DNA from: Mycobacterium sp.
GTDB taxonomy: Bacteria > Actinomycetota > Actinomycetes > Mycobacteriales > Mycobacteriaceae
NCBI GenBank assembly: GCA_023264755.1
Contig: JAHFVB010000211.1
Span: 1-8,229, forward strand
Direction: 5' to 3'
Length of the DNA: 8,229 nt
Shown in pieces: positions 1 to 5,939 of the stretch (positions within the stretch are counted from its first letter, which is position 1; every line of letters begins with the position of its first letter). The notes under the pieces were generated by a model. It was given only the letters and a program-made list of their open reading frames with translations. It ran no database searches and was not told the origin of the DNA. The position numbers and the translations under genes are program-made.

Positions 1-81
1 CAACTCACCCTCGACCCCACCAAGGACTACCAACCCACCGGAGCCCCCAAAGGCCCCACACGGAAAAAGCCGCAGACCTAA
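1..81 (+). CDS. Possible 3' end of an unidentified gene (partial)
   Basis: The first forward frame is open from the window edge to a TAA at 79-81, giving 26 codons. The translated end is basic and rich in Pro, Thr and Lys, finishing in RKKPQT. About 20 of the 26 codons end in G or C, which fits coding DNA of this GC class but is not decisive over so short a stretch. The start lies outside the window. I do not recognise the family from this tail, so no function is assigned. The frame runs towards the minus-strand tRNA, and its stop codon falls in the loop of the tRNA terminator hairpin. If it is real, the two transcription units converge and overlap at their 3' ends. It could equally be chance open sequence. 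Confidence 0.33.
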   Translation, partial: QLTLDPTKDYQPTGAPKGPTRKKPQT

Positions 82-96
82 AGAAGGTCCACGGCT
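64..96 (-). terminator. Intrinsic terminator of the tRNA-Arg transcript
   Basis: Read on the minus strand, AGCCGTGGACC (96 to 86) and GGTCTGCGGCT (78 to 68) form an 11-pair stem around a 7-base loop. TTTT follows (67 to 64), and one more T closes the stem. Two of the pairs are G-U wobbles in the minus-strand RNA. In plus-strand RNA the same positions are C-A mismatches, so the hairpin is stronger in the tRNA direction. It begins 28 bases past the tRNA 3' end. U-tailed hairpins are uncommon in mycobacteria, but this one is close to the classical form. Confidence 0.75.
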
Positions 97-101
97 ATTC
101 C

Positions 102-117
102 GATGTCCTGCGACATC
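102..117 (-). other. Small perfect hairpin in the tRNA 3' trailer
   Basis: GATGTC (102-107) and GACATC (112-117) form a perfect 6-pair stem with a 4-base loop. It lies between the tRNA 3' end at 124 and the terminator hairpin. There is no T tract, so it is not a terminator by itself. It may act in 3' trailer processing of the tRNA precursor. It is short enough to be chance. Confidence 0.4.
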
Positions 118-123
118 ACAGGG

Positions 124-196
124 CGCCCCCGGCAGGAATCGAACCTGCGACCAACCGCTTAGAAGGCGGCTGCTCTATCCGCTGAGCTACGGGGGC
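124..196 (-). tRNA. tRNA-Arg, anticodon UCU
   Basis: The reverse complement folds into a complete 73-base cloverleaf. The acceptor arms GCCCCCG and CGGGGGC pair perfectly, with discriminator base G. The D arm is GCTC...GAGC. The anticodon stem is GCCGC/GCGGT with loop CTTCTAA, placing UCU at the anticodon. There is a 5-base variable loop TGGTC, and the T stem GCAGG/CCTGC encloses TTCGATT. The 3' CCA is not encoded: CCC follows the discriminator, so CCA must be added after transcription. The tRNA reads AGA, a codon that is rare in high-GC actinobacteria. It is transcribed divergently from the lipid operon and has its own terminator. tRNA 3' ends are frequent integration sites for phages, but no integrase or duplicated tRNA end is visible here. 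Confidence 0.97.
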
Positions 197-205
197 AGCG
201 CAAAC

Positions 206-211
206 ACCCTA
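206..211 (-). promoter_or_regulatory. Candidate -10 box for tRNA-Arg
   Basis: The minus strand reads TAGGGT, matching the mycobacterial SigA -10 pattern TANNNT. A start about seven bases downstream, near 199, would give a leader of only a few bases before the mature tRNA at 196. No good TTGACA-like -35 hexamer is present at 17-18 bases spacing. This is common in mycobacterial promoters and limits confidence. Confidence 0.45.
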
Positions 212-215
212 GCCG

Positions 216-263
216 AACTCCGCGAGTCGATGGATGCGCGTCCACGTCCCGAGCCGCGGAGTT
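216..263. repeat. Perfect 9-base inverted repeat in the divergent intergenic region
   Basis: AACTCCGCG (216-224) is the exact reverse complement of CGCGGAGTT (255-263), separated by 30 bases. It lies between the divergent tRNA and the acyltransferase operon. The left arm falls just upstream of the candidate tRNA -10 box. A widely spaced dyad could be a pair of operator half-sites or part of an RNA fold. No regulator is recognisable from the bases alone. Confidence 0.5.
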
Positions 264-277
264 GGGAGGGCGGCTCG
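250..277. repeat. Perfect 8-base inverted repeat overlapping the previous dyad
   Basis: CGAGCCGC (250-257) is the exact reverse complement of GCGGCTCG (270-277), with a 12-base loop. Its left arm shares bases 255-257 with the right arm of the 216-263 dyad, so both cannot form fully at once. If the acyltransferase mRNA starts near 330, this repeat is not transcribed in that mRNA and would act as DNA. High GC content makes such dyads more likely by chance. Confidence 0.45.
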
Positions 278-317
278 AACAGCCATCAAAGCCACTCGCG
301 GCCCTACCGGCGACGAC

Positions 318-323
318 TAGCGT
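318..323 (+). promoter_or_regulatory. Candidate -10 box for the lipid acyltransferase operon
   Basis: TAGCGT matches TANNNT and would place transcription initiation near 330. This leaves a leader of roughly 37 bases that contains the GAGGAG ribosome binding site before the ATG at 367. The matching -35 region (about 294-300) has no resemblance to TTGACA. The call rests on the -10 hexamer and its position only. Confidence 0.33.
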
Positions 324-349
324 AGTGGCCGAGCATTCGGCAATCACGT

Positions 350-355
350 GAGGAG
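350..355 (+). promoter_or_regulatory. Ribosome binding site of the WS/DGAT gene
   Basis: GAGGAG lies 11 bases before the ATG at 367 and pairs well with the 16S rRNA 3' end. It supports the ATG at 367 as the start. Confidence 0.7.
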
Positions 356-366
356 ATCGGCAAGCG

Positions 367-1848
367 ATGAGTGACGTGCCGGAGTTGGATGCGGCCGGAC
401 TTCCCGAGGAACTGAGTGCGGTCGACCAGTTGTTGCATCGCGGCGAGGCGAATCCCCGCACCCGCTCCGGAATCATGGGCGTCGAACTCCTGGACGCGAC
501 ACCGGACTGGGAGCGATTCCGCGCCCGCTTCGAGCACGCCTCGCGCAAGGTCATCCGGCTGCGCCAGAAGGTGGTGATGCCAACGCTTCCGACGGCGGCG
601 CCGCGGTGGGTCATCGACGCCGACTTCAACCTCGACTTCCACGTCAGACGACTGCGCGTACCCGCACCAGGCACCCTGCGGGAAGTCCTGGACCTGGCCG
701 AGGTAGCGATGCAATCGCCGATGGACATCTCCCGCCCGCTGTGGTCGGCCACCTTGGTCGAGGGCATGGCCGACGGGCGTGCCGCGACGATGCTGCACCT
801 CAGCCATGCGGTCACCGACGGCGTCGGCGGCGTGGAGATGTTCGCCAGCATCTACGACCTGGAGCGGGATCCGGCGCCGCAGGGCGAAGCGCCGCTGCCG
901 ATCCCGCAGGACCTCTCGCCCAACGAGCTCATGCGGGAAGGGCTCAACAAGCTCCCCGGCGCCATTGCAGGCAATCTGCTCGGCGCACTCGGGGGCGCGG
1001 CTTCGGCCCTGACCCGGGTGGTCCGCGATCCCGTCTCGGCGGTCGGGGAGGTCGTCGGCTATGCCCGCTCCGGAGCTCGAGTGATGGGCGCGGTGGCGGA
1101 ACCCTCGCCGCTGCTGAGGCGCCGCAGCCTGACCTCGCGTACCGAAGCCGTCGACATCAAGTTCAGCGACCTGCGCAAGGCGGCGAAGGCCGCCGGCGGC
1201 TCCATCAACGACGCGTATCTGGCCGGATTGTGCGGTGCACTGCGGCTCTACCACCAGGCCAAGGGCATTCCGGTCGAGACGGTACCGATGGCCGTCCCGG
1301 TCAATCTGCGCTCCGACGACGATCCCTCCGGTGGCAATCGCTTCGCCGGAGTCAACCTGGCCGCTCCGGTCGGGGTGGTCGATCCGGCGACGCGCATTCA
1401 GAAGGTCCGGGCCCAGATGTTGACCAAGCGGGAAGAGCGGGCCATCGACATGGTGGGCAGCGTCGCCCCGGTGCTGAGTCTGCTACCGGACAGCCTGTTG
1501 GAGTCGATGGCCGGATCGATCGTCGGCTCCGACGTCCAGGCCAGCAACATCGCGGTGTATCCGGGAGACACCTTCCTGGCCGGGGCGAAGATATTGCGGC
1601 ACTACGGACTTGGGCCGCTACCGGGGGTCGCGATGATGGTCGTGCTCGTCTCCCGGGCCGGCTACGTCACGATCACTACCCGGTACGACCGGGCCTCGAT
1701 CACCGATCCCGACTCGTGGGCGCGGTGTCTGTTGGCCGGCTTCGACGAGGTGCTCGCGCTCGGCGGCGACGGTCGAACCGTCCCGGCTTCATTCACCTTG
1801 GACGCCGCGGAGTCGTCCACCTCGTTCAATGGGAGTGCGCCGCAATGA
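367..1848 (+). CDS. WS/DGAT-type acyltransferase (wax ester synthase/diacylglycerol acyltransferase family)
   Basis: This 493-residue protein has the length and features of the WS/DGAT family, closest in length and context to M. tuberculosis Rv2484c. Enzymes of this family move an acyl group from acyl-CoA to diacylglycerol or a long-chain alcohol, making triacylglycerol or wax ester. Visible landmarks are an N-terminal family block (LSAVDQLL, residues 16-23), a PLW motif near 124-126, the active-site region at 144-152, the conserved ND at 281-282 (NDAYLA), and VPVNLR (310-315) followed by GN (323-324). The active-site motif is SHAVTDG (146-152) where the family consensus is HHxxxDG. The second His (H147), the catalytic one in the family, and D151-G152 are kept, while the first is Ser; another His sits at 144. 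The ATG at 367 follows a GAGGAG site. The stop overlaps the next gene's ATG (ATGA). Activity on diacylglycerol is inferred from family and operon context; the natural acceptor is unknown. Confidence 0.9.
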   Translation: MSDVPELDAAGLPEELSAVDQLLHRGEANPRTRSGIMGVELLDATPDWERFRARFEHASRKVIRLRQKVVMPTLPTAAPRWVIDADFNLDFHVRRLRVPAPGTLREVLDLAEVAMQSPMDISRPLWSATLVEGMADGRAATMLHLSHAVTDGVGGVEMFASIYDLERDPAPQGEAPLPIPQDLSPNELMREGLNKLPGAIAGNLLGALGGAASALTRVVRDPVSAVGEVVGYARSGARVMGAVAEPSPLLRRRSLTSRTEAVDIKFSDLRKAAKAAGGSINDAYLAGLCGALRLYHQAKGIPVETVPMAVPVNLRSDDDPSGGNRFAGVNLAAPVGVVDPATRIQKVRAQMLTKREERAIDMVGSVAPVLSLLPDSLLESMAGSIVGSDVQASNIAVYPGDTFLAGAKILRHYGLGPLPGVAMMVVLVSRAGYVTITTRYDRASITDPDSWARCLLAGFDEVLALGGDGRTVPASFTLDAAESSTSFNGSAPQ

Positions 1849-3566
1849 GTTCGCAGTACGGACAGTCCAAGCGCGCTCTGCGCCTGCCCGGGTCGGTGGC
1901 CGAGATCGAAGCCAGTCCGGAGGGGCCGCAGGTCGGCGCCTTCTTCGACCTCGACGGCACCCTGGTGGCCGGGTTCACCGGCGTGCTCATGACGCAGGAC
2001 CGGCTGCGCCGCGGGCAGATGAGCGTCGGTGAGTTCATCGGAATGGTGCAGGCCGGGCTCAACCACCAACTCGGCCGCTCGGAGTTCGAGGACCTCATCG
2101 GCAAGGGCGCCCGCATGCTGCACGGGAACTCGCTGAGCGACCTCGACGAATTGGGGGAGCGGCTGTTCGTGCAACACGTTCAGAAGCGCATCTATCCCGA
2201 GATGCGGGCCTTGGTACGCGCCCATCAGGCCCGAGGGCACACCGTGGTGCTGAGTTCGTCGGCGCTGACGGTGCAGGTCGACCCGGTGGCGCAGTTCCTG
2301 GGCATCGACAACGTCTTGAGCAACAAGTTCGAGACCGACGAGGACGGGCTCATCACCGGCGAGGTGCAGACACCGATCATCTGGGGGGCGGGCAAGGCCA
2401 GGGCGGTGCAGGCCTTCGCCGCCGCACGTGGGGTGGAGCTGGCCAAGAGTTACTTCTACGCCGACGGCGACGAGGACGTCGCACTGATGTATTTGGTCGG
2501 CAATCCGCGGCCCACCAATCCCGAGGGCAAGCTGGCAGCCGTTGCGGCCAAACGCGGTTGGCCCGTGTTGAGGTTCTCCAGCCGCAGCGGCAGCAGTCCC
2601 GTGTCGCAGCTTCGCACGGTCGCTGGCATGGCCTCGCTGCTACCGGCTGCTGCCGGCGGGCTCGGGCTCGGGCTGCTGACGCGCAACCGGCGGACCGGCG
2701 TCAACTTCTTCACCGCTGCGTGGACTCGACTGCTGATGGCGTCGATCGGGATCGACCTGAACGTGCTCGGCGAACAGAACCTCACTGCGCAACGACCCGC
2801 GGTGTTCCTCTTCAATCACCGCAACCAGGCCGACCCGTTCATCGCCGGCCGACTGATCAGCGACAACTTCACCTCGGTGGGCAAGAAGGAACTCGAGAAG
2901 GACCCGTTGATGGGGACCGTCGGGAGGGTGCTGGACGCGGCGTTCATCGACCGGGACGACCCAAAGGCCGCGGTCGAGAGCCTGCACAAGATAGAAGAGC
3001 TTGCCCGCAAGGGGATTTCGGTGCTCATCGCGCCCGAGGGCACCCGGCACGACACCACCGAGGTGGGCCCCTTCAAGAAGGGCCCGTTCCGGATCGCCAT
3101 GGCGGCGGGCGTCCCGATCGTGCCCATCGTCATCCGCAACGCCGAGGTGATCGCCGAGCGCGACTCGAGCACGTTCAGCTCCGGAAGCGTCGACGTCGCC
3201 GTCTTCCCCCCGATTTCCGTCGAGGACTGGACCAGCGAGAATCTCGACGAGCGCATCGCGGAGGTCCGCCAGCTGTACCTCGACACCTTGAAGCACTGGC
3301 CGCACGGCGCGCTGCCCGACGTGCCGCTCTACGAGCGCACCAAGAAGGCGCGCACGGCCACCGTGAAGTCGACGCCTGCGGCCAAGAAGGCGCCGGCCGA
3401 GAAGGCGCCCGCCAAGAAGGCCCCCACCCGGCAGACCGCGGCGAAGAAGACCGCCGCCAAGAAGGCGCCCGTGAAGAAGGCGGCCGCCACCGCGAATCCG
3501 GCGAATACCAATGCGGCAAGTACGAATTCGGCCGGGACGCCGCCGGCCAAGCGGGGCCGGCCGTGA
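1845..3566 (+). CDS. plsC: HAD-family phosphatase-like / 1-acylglycerol-3-phosphate acyltransferase fusion
   Basis: This 573-residue, two-domain protein matches M. tuberculosis Rv2483c (about 580 residues). The N-terminal half is a HAD-IB phosphatase-like domain. It has the nucleophile motif DLDGT (D35, D37), motif II Ser in LSSSA (136-140), motif III Lys in GAGK (K184), and the acidic motif DGDED (207-211). A hydrophobic segment at about 261-279 separates it from a PlsC/LPLAT domain with NHRNQAD (H325 and D330 of the HX4D motif), FIDR (367-370), PEGTR (397-401), FKKG (410-413) and VPIVP (423-427). The PlsC half should acylate lysophosphatidate to phosphatidate at the membrane. The HAD substrate is unknown: older labels say phosphoserine phosphatase, and a lipid phosphate is an alternative. 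Residues 501-573 are a Lys/Ala/Pro-rich tail. The ATG is fixed by a 4-base overlap with the upstream stop and by GGGAG at 1831-1835. The TGA overlaps the next GTG. Confidence 0.92.
   Translation: MSSQYGQSKRALRLPGSVAEIEASPEGPQVGAFFDLDGTLVAGFTGVLMTQDRLRRGQMSVGEFIGMVQAGLNHQLGRSEFEDLIGKGARMLHGNSLSDLDELGERLFVQHVQKRIYPEMRALVRAHQARGHTVVLSSSALTVQVDPVAQFLGIDNVLSNKFETDEDGLITGEVQTPIIWGAGKARAVQAFAAARGVELAKSYFYADGDEDVALMYLVGNPRPTNPEGKLAAVAAKRGWPVLRFSSRSGSSPVSQLRTVAGMASLLPAAAGGLGLGLLTRNRRTGVNFFTAAWTRLLMASIGIDLNVLGEQNLTAQRPAVFLFNHRNQADPFIAGRLISDNFTSVGKKELEKDPLMGTVGRVLDAAFIDRDDPKAAVESLHKIEELARKGISVLIAPEGTRHDTTEVGPFKKGPFRIAMAAGVPIVPIVIRNAEVIAERDSSTFSSGSVDVAVFPPISVEDWTSENLDERIAEVRQLYLDTLKHWPHGALPDVPLYERTKKARTATVKSTPAAKKAPAEKAPAKKAPTRQTAAKKTAAKKAPVKKAAATANPANTNAASTNSAGTPPAKRGRP
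3378..3489 (+). repeat. Imperfect short repeats encoding the Lys/Ala-rich tail
   Basis: The 10-mer GCCAAGAAGG occurs at 3381, 3411 and 3456, with close variants between them such as GCCGAGAAGG. All are in frame with the HAD-PlsC gene. They encode [10 protein letters not shown] and AAKK units, giving a tail like those of histone-like proteins. Such runs expand and contract easily, so the tail length may vary between strains. Confidence 0.7.
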
Positions 3567-5905
3567 AGGTACCCGCCGAGGAGTTCGCGACGTTCAGACC
3601 GACCGGCGACACCCTGGTGTTGGCATCGGTCGACTCGGCGGCCGAGCTCGAGCTGTTGAACGACTGGTTGGCCGAGCAGCGCCGCGCACATCCCGACGCG
3701 CGCATCGAGGTGCTGCAGCTACCCGCCGACGACGATGACCCACCGCCAACGGTATTGGCCAGCCTGGTCTCGCTTTTGGAGGCCGACGAACACCGTTCCG
3801 TGGTGCCGGTCCGGGTGTTCTGGGTGCCGGGCGGCCTGCCCACCCGCTCGAAGGTCGTGGCGTTGTTGTCCGGCCGGGATACCTACCGGCCGCCCCGCAT
3901 CCTGCAACGCGGCATCCTGCACAAGGACAAATCGCGTGCCCGCATCGTCGACGGTGAGCCCGCCAAGGTCTGCGAGCTCCGCCAGCAGTGGAGTGACACC
4001 ACCGTCGGTGAGACCCCTCGCGACTTCGCGCGGTTCGTGCTGCGCCGGGCGAGCCTGGCCATCGAACGCGTCGAGCTCCGGCTGTTGGGGCCGGAGTACA
4101 AGTCGCCGCGCCTGGTCAAGCCGGAGATGTTGGCATCAGCCCGTTTTCGCGAGGGACTCGAGCAGATTCCCGGGGCCACCCTGGAGTCGGCCGGGGAAAT
4201 GCTCGACGAGCTCGCCACGGGGTGGAGTCGATTCTCCGTCGACCTGATTCCGACCCTGGGTCGAGCCATCTTCAGTCGGGGCTTCGATCCCAACATCGAC
4301 TACGACCGCGCCGAGATCGAGGCGATGCGCCTGGCCCTGGAGAACCATCCGGCCGTGTTGTTGTTCTCCCACCGGTCCTACCTCGACGGCGTCATCGTCC
4401 CGGTGGCGATGCAGGAGAACCGGTTGCCGCCGGTGCACACCTTCGCGGGCATCAACCTTTCGTTCGGGTTCATGGGACCGCTGATGCGCCGCTCGGGTGC
4501 CATCTTCATCCGCCGCAAGCTCGACGACCCGGTGTACAAGTACGTACTCAGGGAGTTCGTCGGGTACATCGTGCAGAAGCGATTCAACCTGAGCTGGGCC
4601 ATCGAGGGCACCCGGTCGCGAACCGGAAAGATGTTGCCGCCCAAGCTCGGACTGCTGGCCTACGTCGCCGATGCCTACCTCGCGGGCCGCAGTGAGGACA
4701 TCCTGCTACAGCCGGTTTCGATCAGCTTCGACCAGTTGCACGAGACCGTCGAGTACGCGGACTACGCCCGCGGCGGCGAGAAGACGCCCGAGGGATTGTC
4801 CTGGTTGTACAACTTCATCAAGGCCCAGGGCGAGCGCAACTACGGCAAGATCTACGTGCGCTTCCCCGAAGCCGTCTCGATGCGCAGGTACCTCGGCGAG
4901 CCGCATGGTCCGATGACCACCGACGACAACGCCAAACGGCTCGCCATGCAGAAGATGGCCTTCGAAGTGGCCTGGCGCATCTTGCGGGTAACGCCGGTCA
5001 ACGCAACGGGTTTGGTGTCTGCGCTACTGCTCGCCAGCAACGGGGTGGCGCTGACGTTGAACCAGCTGCACCACACGCTGCAGGACTCTCTGGACTACCT
5101 CGAGCGCACCGAGACGCCGATGACCAACAGCGCGTTGCGGCTGCGGACCCAAGAAGGAGTGCGGGCGGCCGTCGACGCGCTCTCGGGCGGCCATCCCGTC
5201 ACGCGCATCGATGGCGGCCGAGAGCCGGTGTGGCGCATCGCTCCCGAGGACGGACACGAAGCCGCCTTCTATCGCAATACGCTCATCCACGCCTTCTTGG
5301 AGACCTCGATCGTCGAGCTTGCCCTGCTGTATGCCGGACGTGCCGAAGGCGATCGGGTAGAAGCCTTCTGGGCGCAGGTGATGAGGCTGCGCGACCTGTT
5401 GAAGTTCGAGTTCTACTTCGCCGACTCGGCGGCGTTTCGAGAGCACGTCGCCGCGGAACTCTCCTGGCACGAAGGGTGGGAGCAGAAGCTGGCCTCCGGC
5501 GGCGATGAGGCCGTCGCGATTCTGCGGGCCAAGCGGCCGCTGACCGCGGGCGCCATCCTGCGGCCCTACATCGAGGCCTACGAAATCGTCGCCGACGTAC
5601 TCCGGGGCACTCCGCCGGGCATCAGCGAGAAGGACCTGACCAACCTGGCGCTCGGCGTCGGTCGGCAGTACGTCGCGCAGGACAGGGTGCGCAGCAACGA
5701 GTCCGTCTCGGCGCTTCTCTTCGCGACCGCCCGGCAAGTGGTCGCCGATCAGAACCTGCTGGCGCCCGCGGCCGATCTCGAACTGCGCCGCGCGACCTTC
5801 CTGGCCGAGCTTCGGAGCATCTTGGGCGACATGGACACCGTGGAGAAGATATCCAGAGAGCAGTTCCTGGTCCGCGAGCTGCTCAGCCGGCAGGCGAGCA
5901 CCTGA
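3563..5905 (+). CDS. plsB: Glycerol-3-phosphate acyltransferase, PlsB type
   Basis: This 780-residue protein matches PlsB2 (Rv2482c, about 789 residues) and is close to the roughly 807 residues of Escherichia coli PlsB. It should transfer an acyl group to glycerol-3-phosphate, the first committed step of phospholipid and triacylglycerol synthesis, at the inner membrane. The catalytic core shows all four GPAT blocks: HRSYLD (H270, D275), GAIFIRR (312-318), EGTRSRTGK (348-356) and PVSISFD (384-390). The N-terminal 250 residues lack motifs I can name but include an acidic DDDDPPP stretch at 56-62. The C-terminal half is a PlsB-specific helical region, with a hydrophobic stretch at about 480-500. 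The start is GTG at 3563 because it overlaps the upstream TGA in GTGA, matches the expected length, and no ATG lies nearby. No strong ribosome site precedes it, which fits translational coupling. One rare AGA codon occurs (R765). Confidence 0.93.
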   Translation: MKVPAEEFATFRPTGDTLVLASVDSAAELELLNDWLAEQRRAHPDARIEVLQLPADDDDPPPTVLASLVSLLEADEHRSVVPVRVFWVPGGLPTRSKVVALLSGRDTYRPPRILQRGILHKDKSRARIVDGEPAKVCELRQQWSDTTVGETPRDFARFVLRRASLAIERVELRLLGPEYKSPRLVKPEMLASARFREGLEQIPGATLESAGEMLDELATGWSRFSVDLIPTLGRAIFSRGFDPNIDYDRAEIEAMRLALENHPAVLLFSHRSYLDGVIVPVAMQENRLPPVHTFAGINLSFGFMGPLMRRSGAIFIRRKLDDPVYKYVLREFVGYIVQKRFNLSWAIEGTRSRTGKMLPPKLGLLAYVADAYLAGRSEDILLQPVSISFDQLHETVEYADYARGGEKTPEGLSWLYNFIKAQGERNYGKIYVRFPEAVSMRRYLGEPHGPMTTDDNAKRLAMQKMAFEVAWRILRVTPVNATGLVSALLLASNGVALTLNQLHHTLQDSLDYLERTETPMTNSALRLRTQEGVRAAVDALSGGHPVTRIDGGREPVWRIAPEDGHEAAFYRNTLIHAFLETSIVELALLYAGRAEGDRVEAFWAQVMRLRDLLKFEFYFADSAAFREHVAAELSWHEGWEQKLASGGDEAVAILRAKRPLTAGAILRPYIEAYEIVADVLRGTPPGISEKDLTNLALGVGRQYVAQDRVRSNESVSALLFATARQVVADQNLLAPAADLELRRATFLAELRSILGDMDTVEKISREQFLVRELLSRQAST

Positions 5906-5927
5906 CGGTTCCGTTTAGCGGGCGCCA

Positions 5928-5933
5928 TACCCT
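5928..5933 (+). promoter_or_regulatory. -10 box for a probable leaderless mRNA of the CopD-CtaG gene
   Basis: TACCCT matches TANNNT and is followed by exactly six bases before the ATG at 5940. Transcription would therefore begin at or next to the A of the start codon. There is no convincing Shine-Dalgarno site at the usual distance. Leaderless transcripts of this layout are frequent in mycobacteria. The -35 region is weak (ACGGTT at 5905-5910, 17-base spacing). Confidence 0.6.
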
Positions 5934-5939
5934 GTTGGG

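Noticed and set aside
304..1254. Long 316-residue open frame on the minus strand opposite the WS/DGAT gene
   Set aside because: It is antisense to a well-supported gene, and its translation is Arg/Gly/His-rich with no recognisable domain. Such shadows are normal in high-GC DNA.
606..1844. N-terminal extension of the HAD-PlsC frame far into the WS/DGAT gene (986-residue open frame)
   Set aside because: The extension is Arg-rich out-of-frame sequence. The ATG at 1845 has a ribosome site, a 4-base overlap with the upstream stop, and gives the length expected for Rv2483c-like proteins.
3381..3465. GCCAAGAAGG repeats as a CRISPR or regulatory array
   Set aside because: The spacing is irregular, the units are in frame, and the repeats encode the Lys/Ala tail of the HAD-PlsC protein, so protein-level repetition explains them.
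2558..3562. N-terminal extension of the PlsB frame (1115-residue open frame)
   Set aside because: It overlaps the acyltransferase domain in another frame and reads as low-complexity Arg/Gly sequence. GTG at 3563 gives the family length and the GTGA overlap.
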